A stretch of DNA of 64,000 bases from CAMAVH01 sp046297835 (GTDB lineage Bacteria > Pseudomonadota > Alphaproteobacteria > SMXQ01). Below the pieces are notes generated by a model. That model saw only the letters and a program-made list of their open reading frames with translations. It was not told where the DNA came from and did not search any database. Shown piece after piece: positions 1 to 11,675 of the stretch (within the stretch, counting starts at the first letter, position 1; the number at the start of each line of letters is the position of its first letter). The stretch spans positions 310,001 through 374,000 of the forward strand of contig JBKBHI010000003.1 in NCBI GenBank assembly GCA_046297835.1, written 5' to 3'. A program made the translations under genes and the position numbers.

Positions 1-330
1 TTCCTTCAGCGCCTCCGGCTCGTGCGCCGCCCATTCGAAGGCGCTGTCCATGCCGCGCGCCGCCATCAGGATGATGAGCTCGCGGATCGGCCCGCTGAAA
101 TCGGCCTCGCGGCGGAGGTAGCGTCCCGCCGGGGACATGGCCGCCGACAGTTTCGGGCTGTGCAGGCGGATGCCGCCCGGGCCGTTCAGCCCTTTGATCG
201 AACCGCCGTTGGGATCGAGATGATGGTCGTAGATCTTGCGCCCGGCCTCGTCCAACTCCTCGCGCTTGGGCAAGGGCAGACGGCAGCGCGAATCGGCGTG
301 AACGTCCTTCGGCAAAGGGCGGACGGGCAT
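1..330 (-). CDS. Carboxymuconolactone decarboxylase-like protein, N-terminal part (cut by window edge)
   Basis: The minus-strand frame starting with ATG at 330 stays open to base 1, giving 110 residues and running out of the window. The part seen reads like the entry region of the carboxymuconolactone decarboxylase/AhpD-like family: a stretch with PAGRYLRRE, then FSGPIRELIILMAAR, and then an FEWAAHEP segment that in this family leads towards the active-site helix. The catalytic region itself lies beyond the edge, so activity cannot be judged. Members are small helical hydrolases or peroxidase-like proteins. The family call rests on remembered sequence similarity only. Confidence 0.6.
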   Translation of the reverse strand, partial: MPVRPLPKDVHADSRCRLPLPKREELDEAGRKIYDHHLDPNGGSIKGLNGPGGIRLHSPKLSAAMSPAGRYLRREADFSGPIRELIILMAARGMDSAFEWAAHEPEALKE

Positions 331-408
331 AAGCGATCTCCCTGCGGCATTTTTCGTTGCGGACGATCATACCGTCCGCTCCGCGGGATTCCGAGCGCCG
401 CGCCTGGC

Positions 409-651
409 TCAGCGCCGGCCGTCGACCGGGGTGATCGTCTTGATCGGGCCGCGGGTTTTGCCCGACATGGCGGCGATCTTGGCGTCCTGCTCCTCGAGCA
501 CGCGGCGGATGATCTCGTCGTCGTCCTCGGAAAAGCCGCTGAGCTCGCTGCGCGCGACCTTGCGGTTGGAGGTCTGCGCGCCGTCCTCATAGAGCACGTT
601 GAACAGCAGGAACTCGCTGTCGCCGCTCTGCTTCTTGCCGCCCTTGGCCAT
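409..651 (-). CDS. Small conserved-type hypothetical protein (80 aa)
   Basis: An 80-residue reading frame with ATG at 651 and a purine-rich AGAGAG stretch upstream. The start MAKGGKKQSGD is basic and the middle is acidic (EDDDEII), followed by a probable helix and a KTRGPIKTI tail. It has no signal peptide, membrane segment or cysteine, so it is probably a small cytosolic protein. It lies on the same strand as the DUF3126 gene upstream, separated by about 110 bases that contain a palindrome. I do not recognise a named family and propose no function. Confidence 0.6.
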   Translation of the reverse strand: MAKGGKKQSGDSEFLLFNVLYEDGAQTSNRKVARSELSGFSEDDDEIIRRVLEEQDAKIAAMSGKTRGPIKTITPVDGRR

Positions 652-723
652 GATCGACTCTCTAAAAAAACGACTCTATTTCAACGACTTGCTGAACGGA
701 TGCTTCACTTCATGCGAAACCTT

Positions 724-746
724 CGCTTCATGCGTCGCATGAAGCG
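724..746. repeat. Perfect 11-bp inverted repeat with 1-nt centre
   Basis: CGCTTCATGCG, one T, then CGCATGAAGCG. The half-site CTTCATGCG also occurs once more as a direct copy about 18 bases away at roughly 708-716. It sits between the DUF3126 stop codon and the start of the 80-residue gene, so it can fold as a transcript hairpin or serve as an operator. No T-tract follows on either strand. Confidence 0.7.
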
Positions 747-761
747 CGCGATCGCCCGCGC

Positions 762-1001
762 CTAGGGGCGCTTGCCGCCGATCAGGCTCGCCGGCGGCAG
801 ATCCTCTTCGAGGATCGACATCTGCAGCGCGTAGGAAATCTCGCCCTCGTCGTCGTCGCGGTGCAGCACGCCGACGAACTCGTCGGCGATCATGACCTCG
901 ACCGGCGCGCCCTTCTTCGCCGGCATCAGCACCTTGATGCGCTCGTTGGAGAACAGCTTGCGCAGATAGTCCTGCACGCGGGCGATTTCGTTCGGGGTCA
1001 T
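762..1001 (-). CDS. DUF3126 family protein
   Basis: This short cytosolic protein (79 aa) matches the alphaproteobacterial DUF3126 pattern: an N-terminal helix MTPNEIARVQDYLRKLF, a charged KVLMPAKKGAPVEVMI strand, the core EFVGVLHRDDDEGEISYALQM, and a short leucine-rich end. No biochemical role is established. Two in-frame ATGs exist, at 1013 and 1001. I chose 1001 because a perfect GGAGG lies five bases before it, inside the longer reading frame. It is the first gene downstream of the tRNA-fMet terminator. Confidence 0.85.
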   Translation of the reverse strand: MTPNEIARVQDYLRKLFSNERIKVLMPAKKGAPVEVMIADEFVGVLHRDDDEGEISYALQMSILEEDLPPASLIGGKRP

Positions 1002-1030
1002 CACGGCCTCCATGCTGGCGACGGGCGGGA

Positions 1031-1067
1031 CGAAAAGAAAAACCCGTAAGAGGATATCTTACGGGTT
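1031..1067 (-). terminator. Intrinsic terminator of the rRNA operon
   Basis: Read on the minus strand, an 11-bp stem AACCCGTAAGA / TCTTACGGGTT with a 5-nt loop is followed by TTTCTTTT. It sits a few bases beyond tRNA-fMet, where the rRNA transcript would be expected to end. Confidence 0.9.
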
Positions 1068-1073
1068 CGAGAT

Positions 1074-1150
<77 letters not shown>

Positions 1151-1282
1151 TCAATCAAACCAAGCGCCGAACGGCGCCTGAAAACAAAGGCCGGCGACCT
1201 CGTGAAAGGCGCCGGCCCATGATCGTGATTGTCGTTGCGAATAAGGTCTTGGATCTTCGTTCGGATCTCCGTGCGTTTGGAA

Positions 1283-1400
1283 GGCCTGGCGGCGACCTAC
1301 TCTCCCGCGCCTTAAGACGCAGTACCATTGGCGCAGAGGGTTTTCACGGCCGAGTTCGGGATGGGATCGGGTGTAGGCCCCTCGCTATAACCACCAGGCC
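1283..1400 (-). rRNA. rrf: 5S ribosomal RNA
   Basis: A 118-nt minus-strand segment whose ends GGCCTGGTGG and CGCCAGGCC pair to form helix I. Internal 5S landmarks are present, including CCCGATCCCATCCCGAACTCGG split over the loop region, and GGGAGAGTAGG near the 3' end. Ends are estimated to within a few bases. Confidence 0.95.
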
Positions 1401-1519
1401 GTCGAAACGCACGGCCTCGATCGCAGAGCGATCGGTTATTCGAAGAAGATGTCTTGTCCGTTTATCTTGCAGCTGATCCTTCAGCGACGGGTTTGCCGCT
1501 GCGCACGACGTAGGTGCGA

Positions 1520-4260
<2,741 letters not shown>

Positions 4261-4493
4261 CGCGAAAAACGTCATGCGCAGGGACAAGCCCGGCGCCGAC
4301 GGATCGCGGCAAGATATATGTCCATGCTCGCGCTATGGACAATCTGTGCTGTCGCACAGATTCGGATCAAGACCTTTTCACAATGACAAAGAGCCGTTGG
4401 AAACTTCATCTTTTGGATGAAGCCCCGAAGACGGTAACTTCCGACGCGAAACGTTCGCTCTAACCTGTTCGGTTTCCACACTTTCCCGAAGGA

Positions 4494-4569
4494 TGGTGGA
4501 GGTGAACGGGATCGAACCGATGACCTCCTGCTTGCAAAGCAGGCGCTCTCCCAACTGAGCTACACCCCC
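4494..4569 (-). tRNA. tRNA-Ala (TGC)
   Basis: A 76-nt cloverleaf on the minus strand, GGGGGTG acceptor, anticodon loop TTTGCAA (anticodon TGC), GGTTCGATCCC T-arm and encoded CCA. It lies in the 16S-23S spacer in the usual Ile-Ala order. The 233 bases between it and 23S hold nothing else I recognise. Confidence 0.96.
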
Positions 4570-4625
4570 TTTCCATGCGGAAAAGGCGTCTCGTAAGACG
4601 AGCCGGATGGTCGCGCGGGAGAGAA

Positions 4626-4702
4626 TGGTGGGCCCGGGAAGATTTGAACTTCCGACCTCACGCTTATCAAGCGCGCGCTCTAACCAGCTGAGCTACGAGC
4701 CC
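4626..4702 (-). tRNA. tRNA-Ile (GAT)
   Basis: A 77-nt cloverleaf on the minus strand, GGGCTCG acceptor, anticodon loop TTGATAA (anticodon GAT), AGTTCAAATCT T-arm and encoded CCA. It is the first spacer tRNA after 16S. Confidence 0.96.
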
Positions 4703-4843
4703 ATTGGGTATCCCGCGATCAAGCGATCACGGCACCCGGGCGTCACGATCTCTCGTGATGCTGGGTAACCTCGCGTCCGGAAGGGATGCGCCGGCGGCGG
4801 CATGCCGGCATATGTTAAGTGAACGGTTCGATTGCTCGACCCG

Positions 4844-6338
<1,495 letters not shown>

Positions 6339-6861
6339 ACTTGAGTCCGTCGGCCGAAGCCGACGTTCAAACCAAGAGCCGATCACAAGCGCATGTTTGG
6401 CACCATTCCTGGTGCCTGATGCGCCTACGATCGGTGTGTGTATCAACCAGCACACCGCCGCCTGCGCATCCCTTCCGTCTTCACAATTTCAAAGAGCAAC
6501 CTCTCCGAGGAGAGGCTTGCATCAGGGACGAAAACACCCGCCGGTGAAGAACACCGTTTGTGTCCGTCCATGCTGCAAGGACGCGCCTTATACGCTCCGG
6601 TCTCAAACCTGTCAAACGCTTTTCTAACGATTTTTTCGTCAACCCTAACAAGAGGTTGCCGAACCGCCGGAAAGCGCCGAAACGCAGTTATCTGCCGCTT
6701 GATTTAAGCGGCGACACAGGCCGTTTCGAACCGGGATGTAAGGCCACGACGTCGCCAAGCGACCGTTCGTGTAAGGCGGAATATAGGGTGACCGTTTCGG
6801 GAAGTCTAGCTACTGTTCCGAGAAAGCGAGCAAAAACTTGGGGATAAGTGATCCGTCGCCG
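6339..6861 (-). other. Non-coding rRNA leader and upstream promoter region
   Basis: About 520 bases between the 16S start and the lipoprotein gene. The minus-strand part from about 6580 down to 6339 is the transcribed leader of the rRNA operon, and the part beyond 6615 is upstream DNA. Several short frames overlap here with no ribosome site or coding bias, and I see no gene. Confidence 0.7.
6587..6615 (-). promoter_or_regulatory. rRNA operon promoter
   Basis: On the minus strand, TTGACA (6615-6610), a 17-bp spacer, then TATAAG (6592-6587). This is close to the full sigma-70 consensus, and it stands about 250 bases before mature 16S, as expected for an rRNA promoter with a leader. Confidence 0.85.
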
Positions 6862-7437
6862 ATGAATTCCCGTCTCAGCACCGCATACGCGAAGCGCCGC
6901 AAACCGCGAAATACGCCGATTTCATCGCGTTTTCTCGCAGTTGCGCTGGCTTTTCCCCTCGCCCTCGCCGGCTGCGGCTTCTCGACGCCGCTGACGCCGT
7001 CGAGCAAGACCCCCGAATCGAGCCTGCCGGCCGACCAGGCCCAGGCGCCGCAATTCACCGACATTCCGATCCCGTCGGGCGCGCGCATGGACCTCGACCG
7101 CTCGCTGGTGCTCGGCCCGCGCGACACCTGGCTCGGCCGCCTCGCCTTCACCAGCTCGGCCTCGCCCAACGACATCTTCGAGTTCTACGCGCGCGAGATG
7201 CCGCGCTTCAATTGGACCGGCATCACCGCCGTGCGCGCCGGCACCAGCGTGCTCAGCTACAACCGCGACGAGCGCGTCGCCACGGTGCAGATCTCGCGCA
7301 CCACGCTCGGCGGCAGCGAGGTGCTCGTCACCATCTCGCCGCGCGGCAGCATGGGCGGCGGCGCGACCAACCCTGGCGGCTTCAACCTGCCCGCCGTCAA
7401 TTCGGCCCCGCCGGTGTCGCGGCAACCTTTGCGTTAA
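6862..7437 (+). CDS. Conserved alphaproteobacterial-type lipoprotein
   Basis: A 191-residue protein with a basic start, a hydrophobic stretch and the lipobox LAGC near residue 40, so it is probably exported and lipid-anchored. The mature part has a short Ser/Pro linker, then IPIPSGARMDLDRSLVLG, a FYAREMPRFNWTG segment and a strand-rich end with RVATVQISRTTLGGSEV. I recall similar uncharacterised lipoproteins in other alphaproteobacteria but know no function. A TTG eight codons upstream extends the frame; I prefer the ATG at 6862. The stop codon lies at the centre of a long palindrome. The next gene converges from the other strand. Confidence 0.7.
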   Translation: MNSRLSTAYAKRRKPRNTPISSRFLAVALAFPLALAGCGFSTPLTPSSKTPESSLPADQAQAPQFTDIPIPSGARMDLDRSLVLGPRDTWLGRLAFTSSASPNDIFEFYAREMPRFNWTGITAVRAGTSVLSYNRDERVATVQISRTTLGGSEVLVTISPRGSMGGGATNPGGFNLPAVNSAPPVSRQPLR

Positions 7438-7449
7438 CGCAAAGGTTGC
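7422..7449. repeat. Perfect 28-bp palindrome over the lipoprotein stop codon
   Basis: The arm GCAACCTTTGCGTT is followed directly by its exact complement with no spacer, and the TAA stop lies at the centre. It sits between two convergent genes, so a two-way transcript hairpin is likely, although no long T-tract follows. Confidence 0.75.
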
Positions 7450-7496
7450 TCACTTAAGTTTGTACGCCTTCGCGTGCCGGGCTCGGCGCTAAAGCG

Positions 7497-8609
7497 CTAG
7501 TCGCGGATGTCTTGCAGGAACCACTCGGTCGGAATCTCGCGGCCGACGCCTTTGGCGCGCGCGGCTTCGTAGACCGCGCCGGCCACCGCCCAGAACTGGT
7601 TGCCCTGCAGGTTGCCGCGTTCCGAATAGGTGATCTGGGCGCTGGTGCTGCGGCCGCGATTGGTGCCGCCGAGGATGTCGGCGAAGGTCACCATGCGGTC
7701 GGGCGCGACCGCGCCGTGGCCGCGCACGTTCTTCTTCTGATATTTGAACTCGCGCATGCCCTCGGGCTGCGCCGCATATGTCAGATATTCGTCGTCGAGA
7801 CCGAGCTGCGGCAGGCCCCACGGCGCGGGCGCGCTGCCGAAGCGCAGATAGACGTCGATTTTGTCGACCGTCGCCTCGTCGGGCCGCCCGCCGGCGCCGA
7901 CGTTCACCACATGCGCGCCCGGCTCGATCAACGCGCCATTCAGCACCGGCACCGAGGAATCCGTCACGCCGGCGACGATATGCGCGCCCTTATAGACGTC
8001 CTCCGGCCGATCGCAGACGACGACCTCGAGCCCGTAACGTTCGCGCATCTCCTGGCCGAACTTCTCGCGGTTGGCCTTGGTCGGGCTGAACACCTGCAGT
8101 TTCTTGAGGCCCGGGCGCACATACATGAACGCGTCCATATGGGTGCGCGCCATGCCGCCGGAGCCGAGCATGCCGATGACCGTGGCGTCCTCGCGCGCCA
8201 TGTACTTGACGCCGATGCCGCCGTCCGCGCCGACGCGCATATGCTGCAGCACGCCGTCGTTGATGAAGGCCAGCGGCTCGCCGTTCTCGACCGAAGTGAG
8301 GAAGATCAGCCCGCAATAGAGGCCCGGCTTGACGCAGTATTTCTCCCGCGTCGTGACGCCGTTGTAACTTTCCTCGGTGATTACGTCGGATTTCATGCGG
8401 ATGGCGAAATAGCCGGTCGTCGAGCCGCCCTCCATCGTGCCCCAGGCATAGACCTTCTTCGGGTCGCTCGTCGGGATCTGCACGTCGATGCGCGGCCGGC
8501 AGACCGACTCCTTCGAAACGAGCTGCTTATAGGCGTCCTCGAGCGCGTCGATGGTCATGCCCATCGTCAGCAGCTTGGCGACATCGTCGTTGTTGATGAT
8601 CAGCGTCAT
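7497..8609 (-). CDS. Ornithine cyclodeaminase/mu-crystallin family protein
   Basis: 370 residues, close to the family's usual 310-370. The nucleotide-binding loop GMLGSGGMA is at residues 146-154 in an otherwise typical Rossmann segment (ATVIGMLGSGG), followed by LQVFSPTKANREKF and the DATVDKIDVY-like region around residue 240. Family members are NAD(P)-dependent ornithine cyclodeaminases, alanine dehydrogenases or ketimine reductases; Lys73 in IRMKSD could match the catalytic lysine. The long C-terminal end is unlike classical ornithine cyclodeaminase, so the substrate is open. It lies 100 bases downstream of the YeeE/YedE gene on the same strand. Confidence 0.85.
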   Translation of the reverse strand: MTLIINNDDVAKLLTMGMTIDALEDAYKQLVSKESVCRPRIDVQIPTSDPKKVYAWGTMEGGSTTGYFAIRMKSDVITEESYNGVTTREKYCVKPGLYCGLIFLTSVENGEPLAFINDGVLQHMRVGADGGIGVKYMAREDATVIGMLGSGGMARTHMDAFMYVRPGLKKLQVFSPTKANREKFGQEMRERYGLEVVVCDRPEDVYKGAHIVAGVTDSSVPVLNGALIEPGAHVVNVGAGGRPDEATVDKIDVYLRFGSAPAPWGLPQLGLDDEYLTYAAQPEGMREFKYQKKNVRGHGAVAPDRMVTFADILGGTNRGRSTSAQITYSERGNLQGNQFWAVAGAVYEAARAKGVGREIPTEWFLQDIRD

Positions 8610-8709
8610 TCTCGGCTCCCTGATGATCTTTTCAGACAGCCTAGGCGCGCGGCTGCGCAGCGTCCAGAGCCGCGCGTGACGCTCAGGTGAAACGCGGAAG
8701 TTCGAGAAT

Positions 8710-9900
8710 CTAGCCGCGCACGAGACGCTGGCGCGCGCGCCAACCGGCCCAGATGCCGATCAGGCAGAACAGACCGAATATCCAGCCCGAGGCCGCGCCG
8801 GCCATGACGCCCGACAGCAAAGTGCCGACGGTACAGCCGATGGCGACCATCGCGCCCCACCCCATCAGCACGCCGCCAAGGAAGTTGCGCGCGATGTCTG
8901 ACAACGAGGGCAGCTTGGGCTTGAAGTCGCCGGCGACGAGCGCCGCGGCGAGCGCGCCGAGCACCAGCCCGCCGACGAAGACGCCGTTCTTCGACAGGAG
9001 CGCCGTCTTCACCGCCGTGGCGCAGCCGGCGAAACTGTCGAGCCCTTCGAGGCGCGGCGGCAACAAAGCCCATTGATTTGCGGCGGTGCGCGCGACGCTG
9101 CCGAGCTCGGCGGTGACGCCGAGCGCGCCCATGCGGAAATAGGCGACGACGCCGAGAAAGCCGATCAGCAGGCCGCCCACATAGGCCGGCCAGCGCCGGC
9201 GGAAAATCGCCGCCAAGGGCGACGCGGATTCGCCGTTCGCGTCGCGCTTGTCATAGCGCGCGAGCCATAGGGCCAGCGCGCCGAGCAGCGCCAATTGCAG
9301 CAGTAGCGAGCCGCCGTAGCCGAGATGATGCGGCAACCAGATCACCGGCGAGGCCTGGATCGCCGTCAGATAGAGCCAATTCCAGCTGGCGAAGCCGAGC
9401 GCGAAGCCGGCGAGCGCGCCGAGCAGCGCGAAGGGCGACGCCAAAGCCCCCTCGCCCAGCCGATAGAGATGCGCGCTGATGCAAGAGCCCGAGATCGCCA
9501 TGCCGACGCCGAACACCGTCGCGCCGAGCGCCAGCACCCAGGAGACGGGGCCGATATGCGCGTCCGGCGGCAAGCGGTTGAGCGCCGGCACCGGGAGGAA
9601 GGCGCCGAACACGGCGTGATAGCCGATGGTGCCGACGGCGAGCGCGACGACGATGCCGATCAAGCCGCGCGGATCGCGCCCGTCGAGAAAGTCGCGCGTG
9701 ACGCAGAAGAAGCAGAAGCGCGAGCGCTGCAAGAGGATGCCGAAGGCCGCGCCGGCGAGAATGGCGAAGGACAGCAGCCGCCCGTCGCCCTGACGCAGGG
9801 ATAATTGCCATGAGGCCCAGCCGACGAACAGCAGCGCGGCGGCGGCGATTGCGATCGCGAACGGGTTGAGCTTGTCTTGCGGAGCGGCGACGGCGGTCAT
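8710..9900 (-). CDS. YeeE/YedE family sulfur (thiosulfate-type) permease
   Basis: An inner-membrane protein of 396 residues with about ten hydrophobic segments. It carries the marks of the YeeE/YedE (TsuA-like) family: SRFCFFCVTRDF near residue 65, SGSCISAHLYRLGEG near residue 135 and IGCTVGTLLSG near the C-terminus. Each contains a cysteine that in the family lines the path for thiosulfate or related sulfur species. It begins 28 bases after the phosphatase-like gene, which suggests one transcript, and a secreted rhodanese stands just upstream. This context supports import of a sulfane-sulfur compound. The exact substrate is inferred. Confidence 0.85.
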   Translation of the reverse strand: MTAVAAPQDKLNPFAIAIAAAALLFVGWASWQLSLRQGDGRLLSFAILAGAAFGILLQRSRFCFFCVTRDFLDGRDPRGLIGIVVALAVGTIGYHAVFGAFLPVPALNRLPPDAHIGPVSWVLALGATVFGVGMAISGSCISAHLYRLGEGALASPFALLGALAGFALGFASWNWLYLTAIQASPVIWLPHHLGYGGSLLLQLALLGALALWLARYDKRDANGESASPLAAIFRRRWPAYVGGLLIGFLGVVAYFRMGALGVTAELGSVARTAANQWALLPPRLEGLDSFAGCATAVKTALLSKNGVFVGGLVLGALAAALVAGDFKPKLPSLSDIARNFLGGVLMGWGAMVAIGCTVGTLLSGVMAGAASGWIFGLFCLIGIWAGWRARQRLVRG

Positions 9901-9928
9901 GGCTGCGACTGTCTGTTAGCGGATGAAT

Positions 9929-10390
9929 CTATTGGCGGATGAGGGCGACGAATGTGCGCCAAGTCTCGTTCATTTTGAAGTTCGGATTGGCCTCCCAGAC
10001 GCGCGCCACCAGCGCGTCCGCCCGCTCGCGGCTCCATCCCAGGCGCTTAATGGCATAGGACGAATAGAAGGCCGTCACGCGCATGTTCATGGCGCAATGC
10101 ACGAAAACCGTCTTGTCCCGCAATTCGTCCATCGCGTCGCAAAAGGCCGCGAAATCGCGCGCTTGCGGGGCGGCCCAGACGACCGGGATGTAGCGATAGT
10201 CCATGCCGAGCGCGCCGACGATGGCCTCCTCGTCTTTCAACGCGTTGTCCTGCTCGCGCGGCAGAAGATTGACGACGACCTGGTAGCCGGAATCGCGCAC
10301 CGCCTGGAATTGCCCGGCGGTCGGCTGCCCCGCCGTGCCGACGCGATCGTCGATGCGGATGAAATTCTTGATGTCGTCGATGGCGCTCAT
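9929..10390 (-). CDS. Protein tyrosine phosphatase family protein (HCX4R variant)
   Basis: A 153-residue cytosolic protein of the small phosphatase group found beside sulfur genes. The N-terminal half has RVGTAGQPTAGQF and a YQVVVNLLPR strand, and the P-loop region reads VFVHCAMNMRVTAF. Cys99 and Arg104 are separated by four residues instead of the usual five of HCX5R phosphatases, so catalysis may differ or be lost. The general acid position is not clear to me. It stands between the secreted rhodanese gene, with a hairpin terminator between them, and the YeeE/YedE permease, with which it is probably co-transcribed. Confidence 0.75.
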   Translation of the reverse strand: MSAIDDIKNFIRIDDRVGTAGQPTAGQFQAVRDSGYQVVVNLLPREQDNALKDEEAIVGALGMDYRYIPVVWAAPQARDFAAFCDAMDELRDKTVFVHCAMNMRVTAFYSSYAIKRLGWSRERADALVARVWEANPNFKMNETWRTFVALIRQ

Positions 10391-10464
10391 GGACGTCTCT
10401 CGTTCAGCGCGAACATCGAGAGTAGCCGCCGGCTTGGCCGCGCGCGACGGGAAAACGCCAAGCG

Positions 10465-10498
10465 AAAGGGCGCGCGAATCGATCGCGCGCCCTTTTTT
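10465..10498 (-). terminator. Hairpin terminator after the rhodanese gene
   Basis: A 13-bp stem AAAGGGCGCGCGA / TCGCGCGCCCTTT with a 5-nt loop. The best T-run is on the plus strand (TTTTTT), and the minus-strand tract is short (TTTCG), so it may act in both directions. It lies 17 bases after the rhodanese stop. Confidence 0.65.
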
Positions 10499-10514
10499 AG
10501 AAACGCCTGTGCGG

Positions 10515-11435
10515 TTACTTGCCGCCCCAGACCGTGCCGGCGACGTTGGTGATCGGCACGCCGACCGTGTTGCCGTATTCCGTCCACGAGCCGTCGTAGT
10601 TCTTCACCTGATAGCCAAGCAGCTTGCTGAGCGCGAACCAGGTGTGGCTAGAGCGTTCGCCGATGCGGCAGTAGGTGATGACCGGCTTGGAGCCGTCGAC
10701 GCCGACCGCGGCGTAGATCTTGCGCAGCTCTTCGACCGGCTTGAAGGTGCCGTCGGCGGCGACCGCCTGGCCCCACGGCACGTTCACGGCGCCCGGGATG
10801 TGGCCAGCGCGCACCGACAGTTCGGCGATGCCCTGCGGCGCGATGATCTTGCCGCTGAACTCGTCGGGCGAGCGGATGTCGACCAGCTTGACGTCGGCCT
10901 TCTTCTCGGCGGCGGCGACCACGTCGGTCAGACGAGCGCGCAGCTCGTTATTGGCGTCCTTCACCTTGAGGTTGGTGGCGGCGTAGGTCTTGGCGACGGC
11001 GGAGGTCGGACGGCCCTCGTCCTCCCACTTCTTGCGGCCGCCATCGAGCAGCTTCACGTTCTGCACGCCGTAGACGTCGAACACCCAGGCGCCCCAGGCG
11101 GCAAACCAGTTGTTGTTGTCGCCATAGAGCACCGTGGTGGTGTCGGCGGCGATGCCGGCCTGTTGCAGCAGTTTCTCGAAGTTCGCCTTGGAGGCGATGT
11201 CGCGGCGCACCGGATCGACGAGATCGGTGTGCCAGGCGAAGTTCACCGCGCCCGGAATATGGCCACGCTCGAACAGGCCCGGATTGACGCTGACCTCGAC
11301 GAGACGGACCTTCGGATTGTTGAGGTTCTTCTCGACCCAATCGGTGTTGACGAGGAAGTCCGACGCGGAGGCCGAGACGGACGCGAAGCCCACGGCCGCA
11401 GCGACGGCCAGACCCTTCACCCAGTTGTTCATCAT
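10515..11435 (-). CDS. Secreted tandem-domain thiosulfate sulfurtransferase (rhodanese)
   Basis: A 306-residue protein with a cleavable signal peptide (about residues 1-25, ending SASAS), so it should act in the periplasm. Two rhodanese domains follow. The first (about 28-145) has LYGDNNNW where a catalytic cysteine would be, so it is structural. The second (about 180-300) carries the active loop CRIGERSS with Cys256. Such enzymes move sulfane sulfur from thiosulfate to a thiol or cyanide acceptor. AGGAGAGAC before the paired ATGs gives the ribosome site. It precedes a sulfur permease group, and an AT-rich region with a palindrome lies upstream. Confidence 0.9.
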   Translation of the reverse strand: MMNNWVKGLAVAAAVGFASVSASASDFLVNTDWVEKNLNNPKVRLVEVSVNPGLFERGHIPGAVNFAWHTDLVDPVRRDIASKANFEKLLQQAGIAADTTTVLYGDNNNWFAAWGAWVFDVYGVQNVKLLDGGRKKWEDEGRPTSAVAKTYAATNLKVKDANNELRARLTDVVAAAEKKADVKLVDIRSPDEFSGKIIAPQGIAELSVRAGHIPGAVNVPWGQAVAADGTFKPVEELRKIYAAVGVDGSKPVITYCRIGERSSHTWFALSKLLGYQVKNYDGSWTEYGNTVGVPITNVAGTVWGGK

Positions 11436-11566
11436 GTCTCTCCTAGCTGCGGCGGCGCGCGCCGCGATTCGCGGGACGGCGCCGCGGTCATCGCGCGCGC
11501 CCTTTGCCTTCCCTCAAACCTTGCGCGGATATTACGCAGAGTTCCGGTGAGCGCAACAGAATAATA

Positions 11567-11583
11567 ACACTTAAAATAAGTGT
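11567..11583. promoter_or_regulatory. AT-rich palindrome, possible operator of the rhodanese gene
   Basis: ACACTTA, AAA, TAAGTGT is a perfect 7-bp inverted repeat about 130 bases before the rhodanese start, inside the only strongly AT-rich stretch nearby (about 11,550-11,625). The position fits a regulator site for the sulfur genes. The regulator is unknown. Confidence 0.45.
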
Positions 11584-11626
11584 GATAATTATATATACAT
11601 TATTTATATGTTATTAGTTTGAGATG

Positions 11627-11660
11627 AAAACGCGGCGCGCCGATCCGGCGGCCGCGTTTT
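11627..11660 (-). terminator. Hairpin terminator after the TPP enzyme gene
   Basis: On the minus strand, AAAACGCGGC pairs with GCCGCGTTTT across a 14-nt loop, 16 bases beyond the stop codon and ending in TTTT. Confidence 0.65.
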
Positions 11661-11675
11661 CCGACGCAAATAGCT

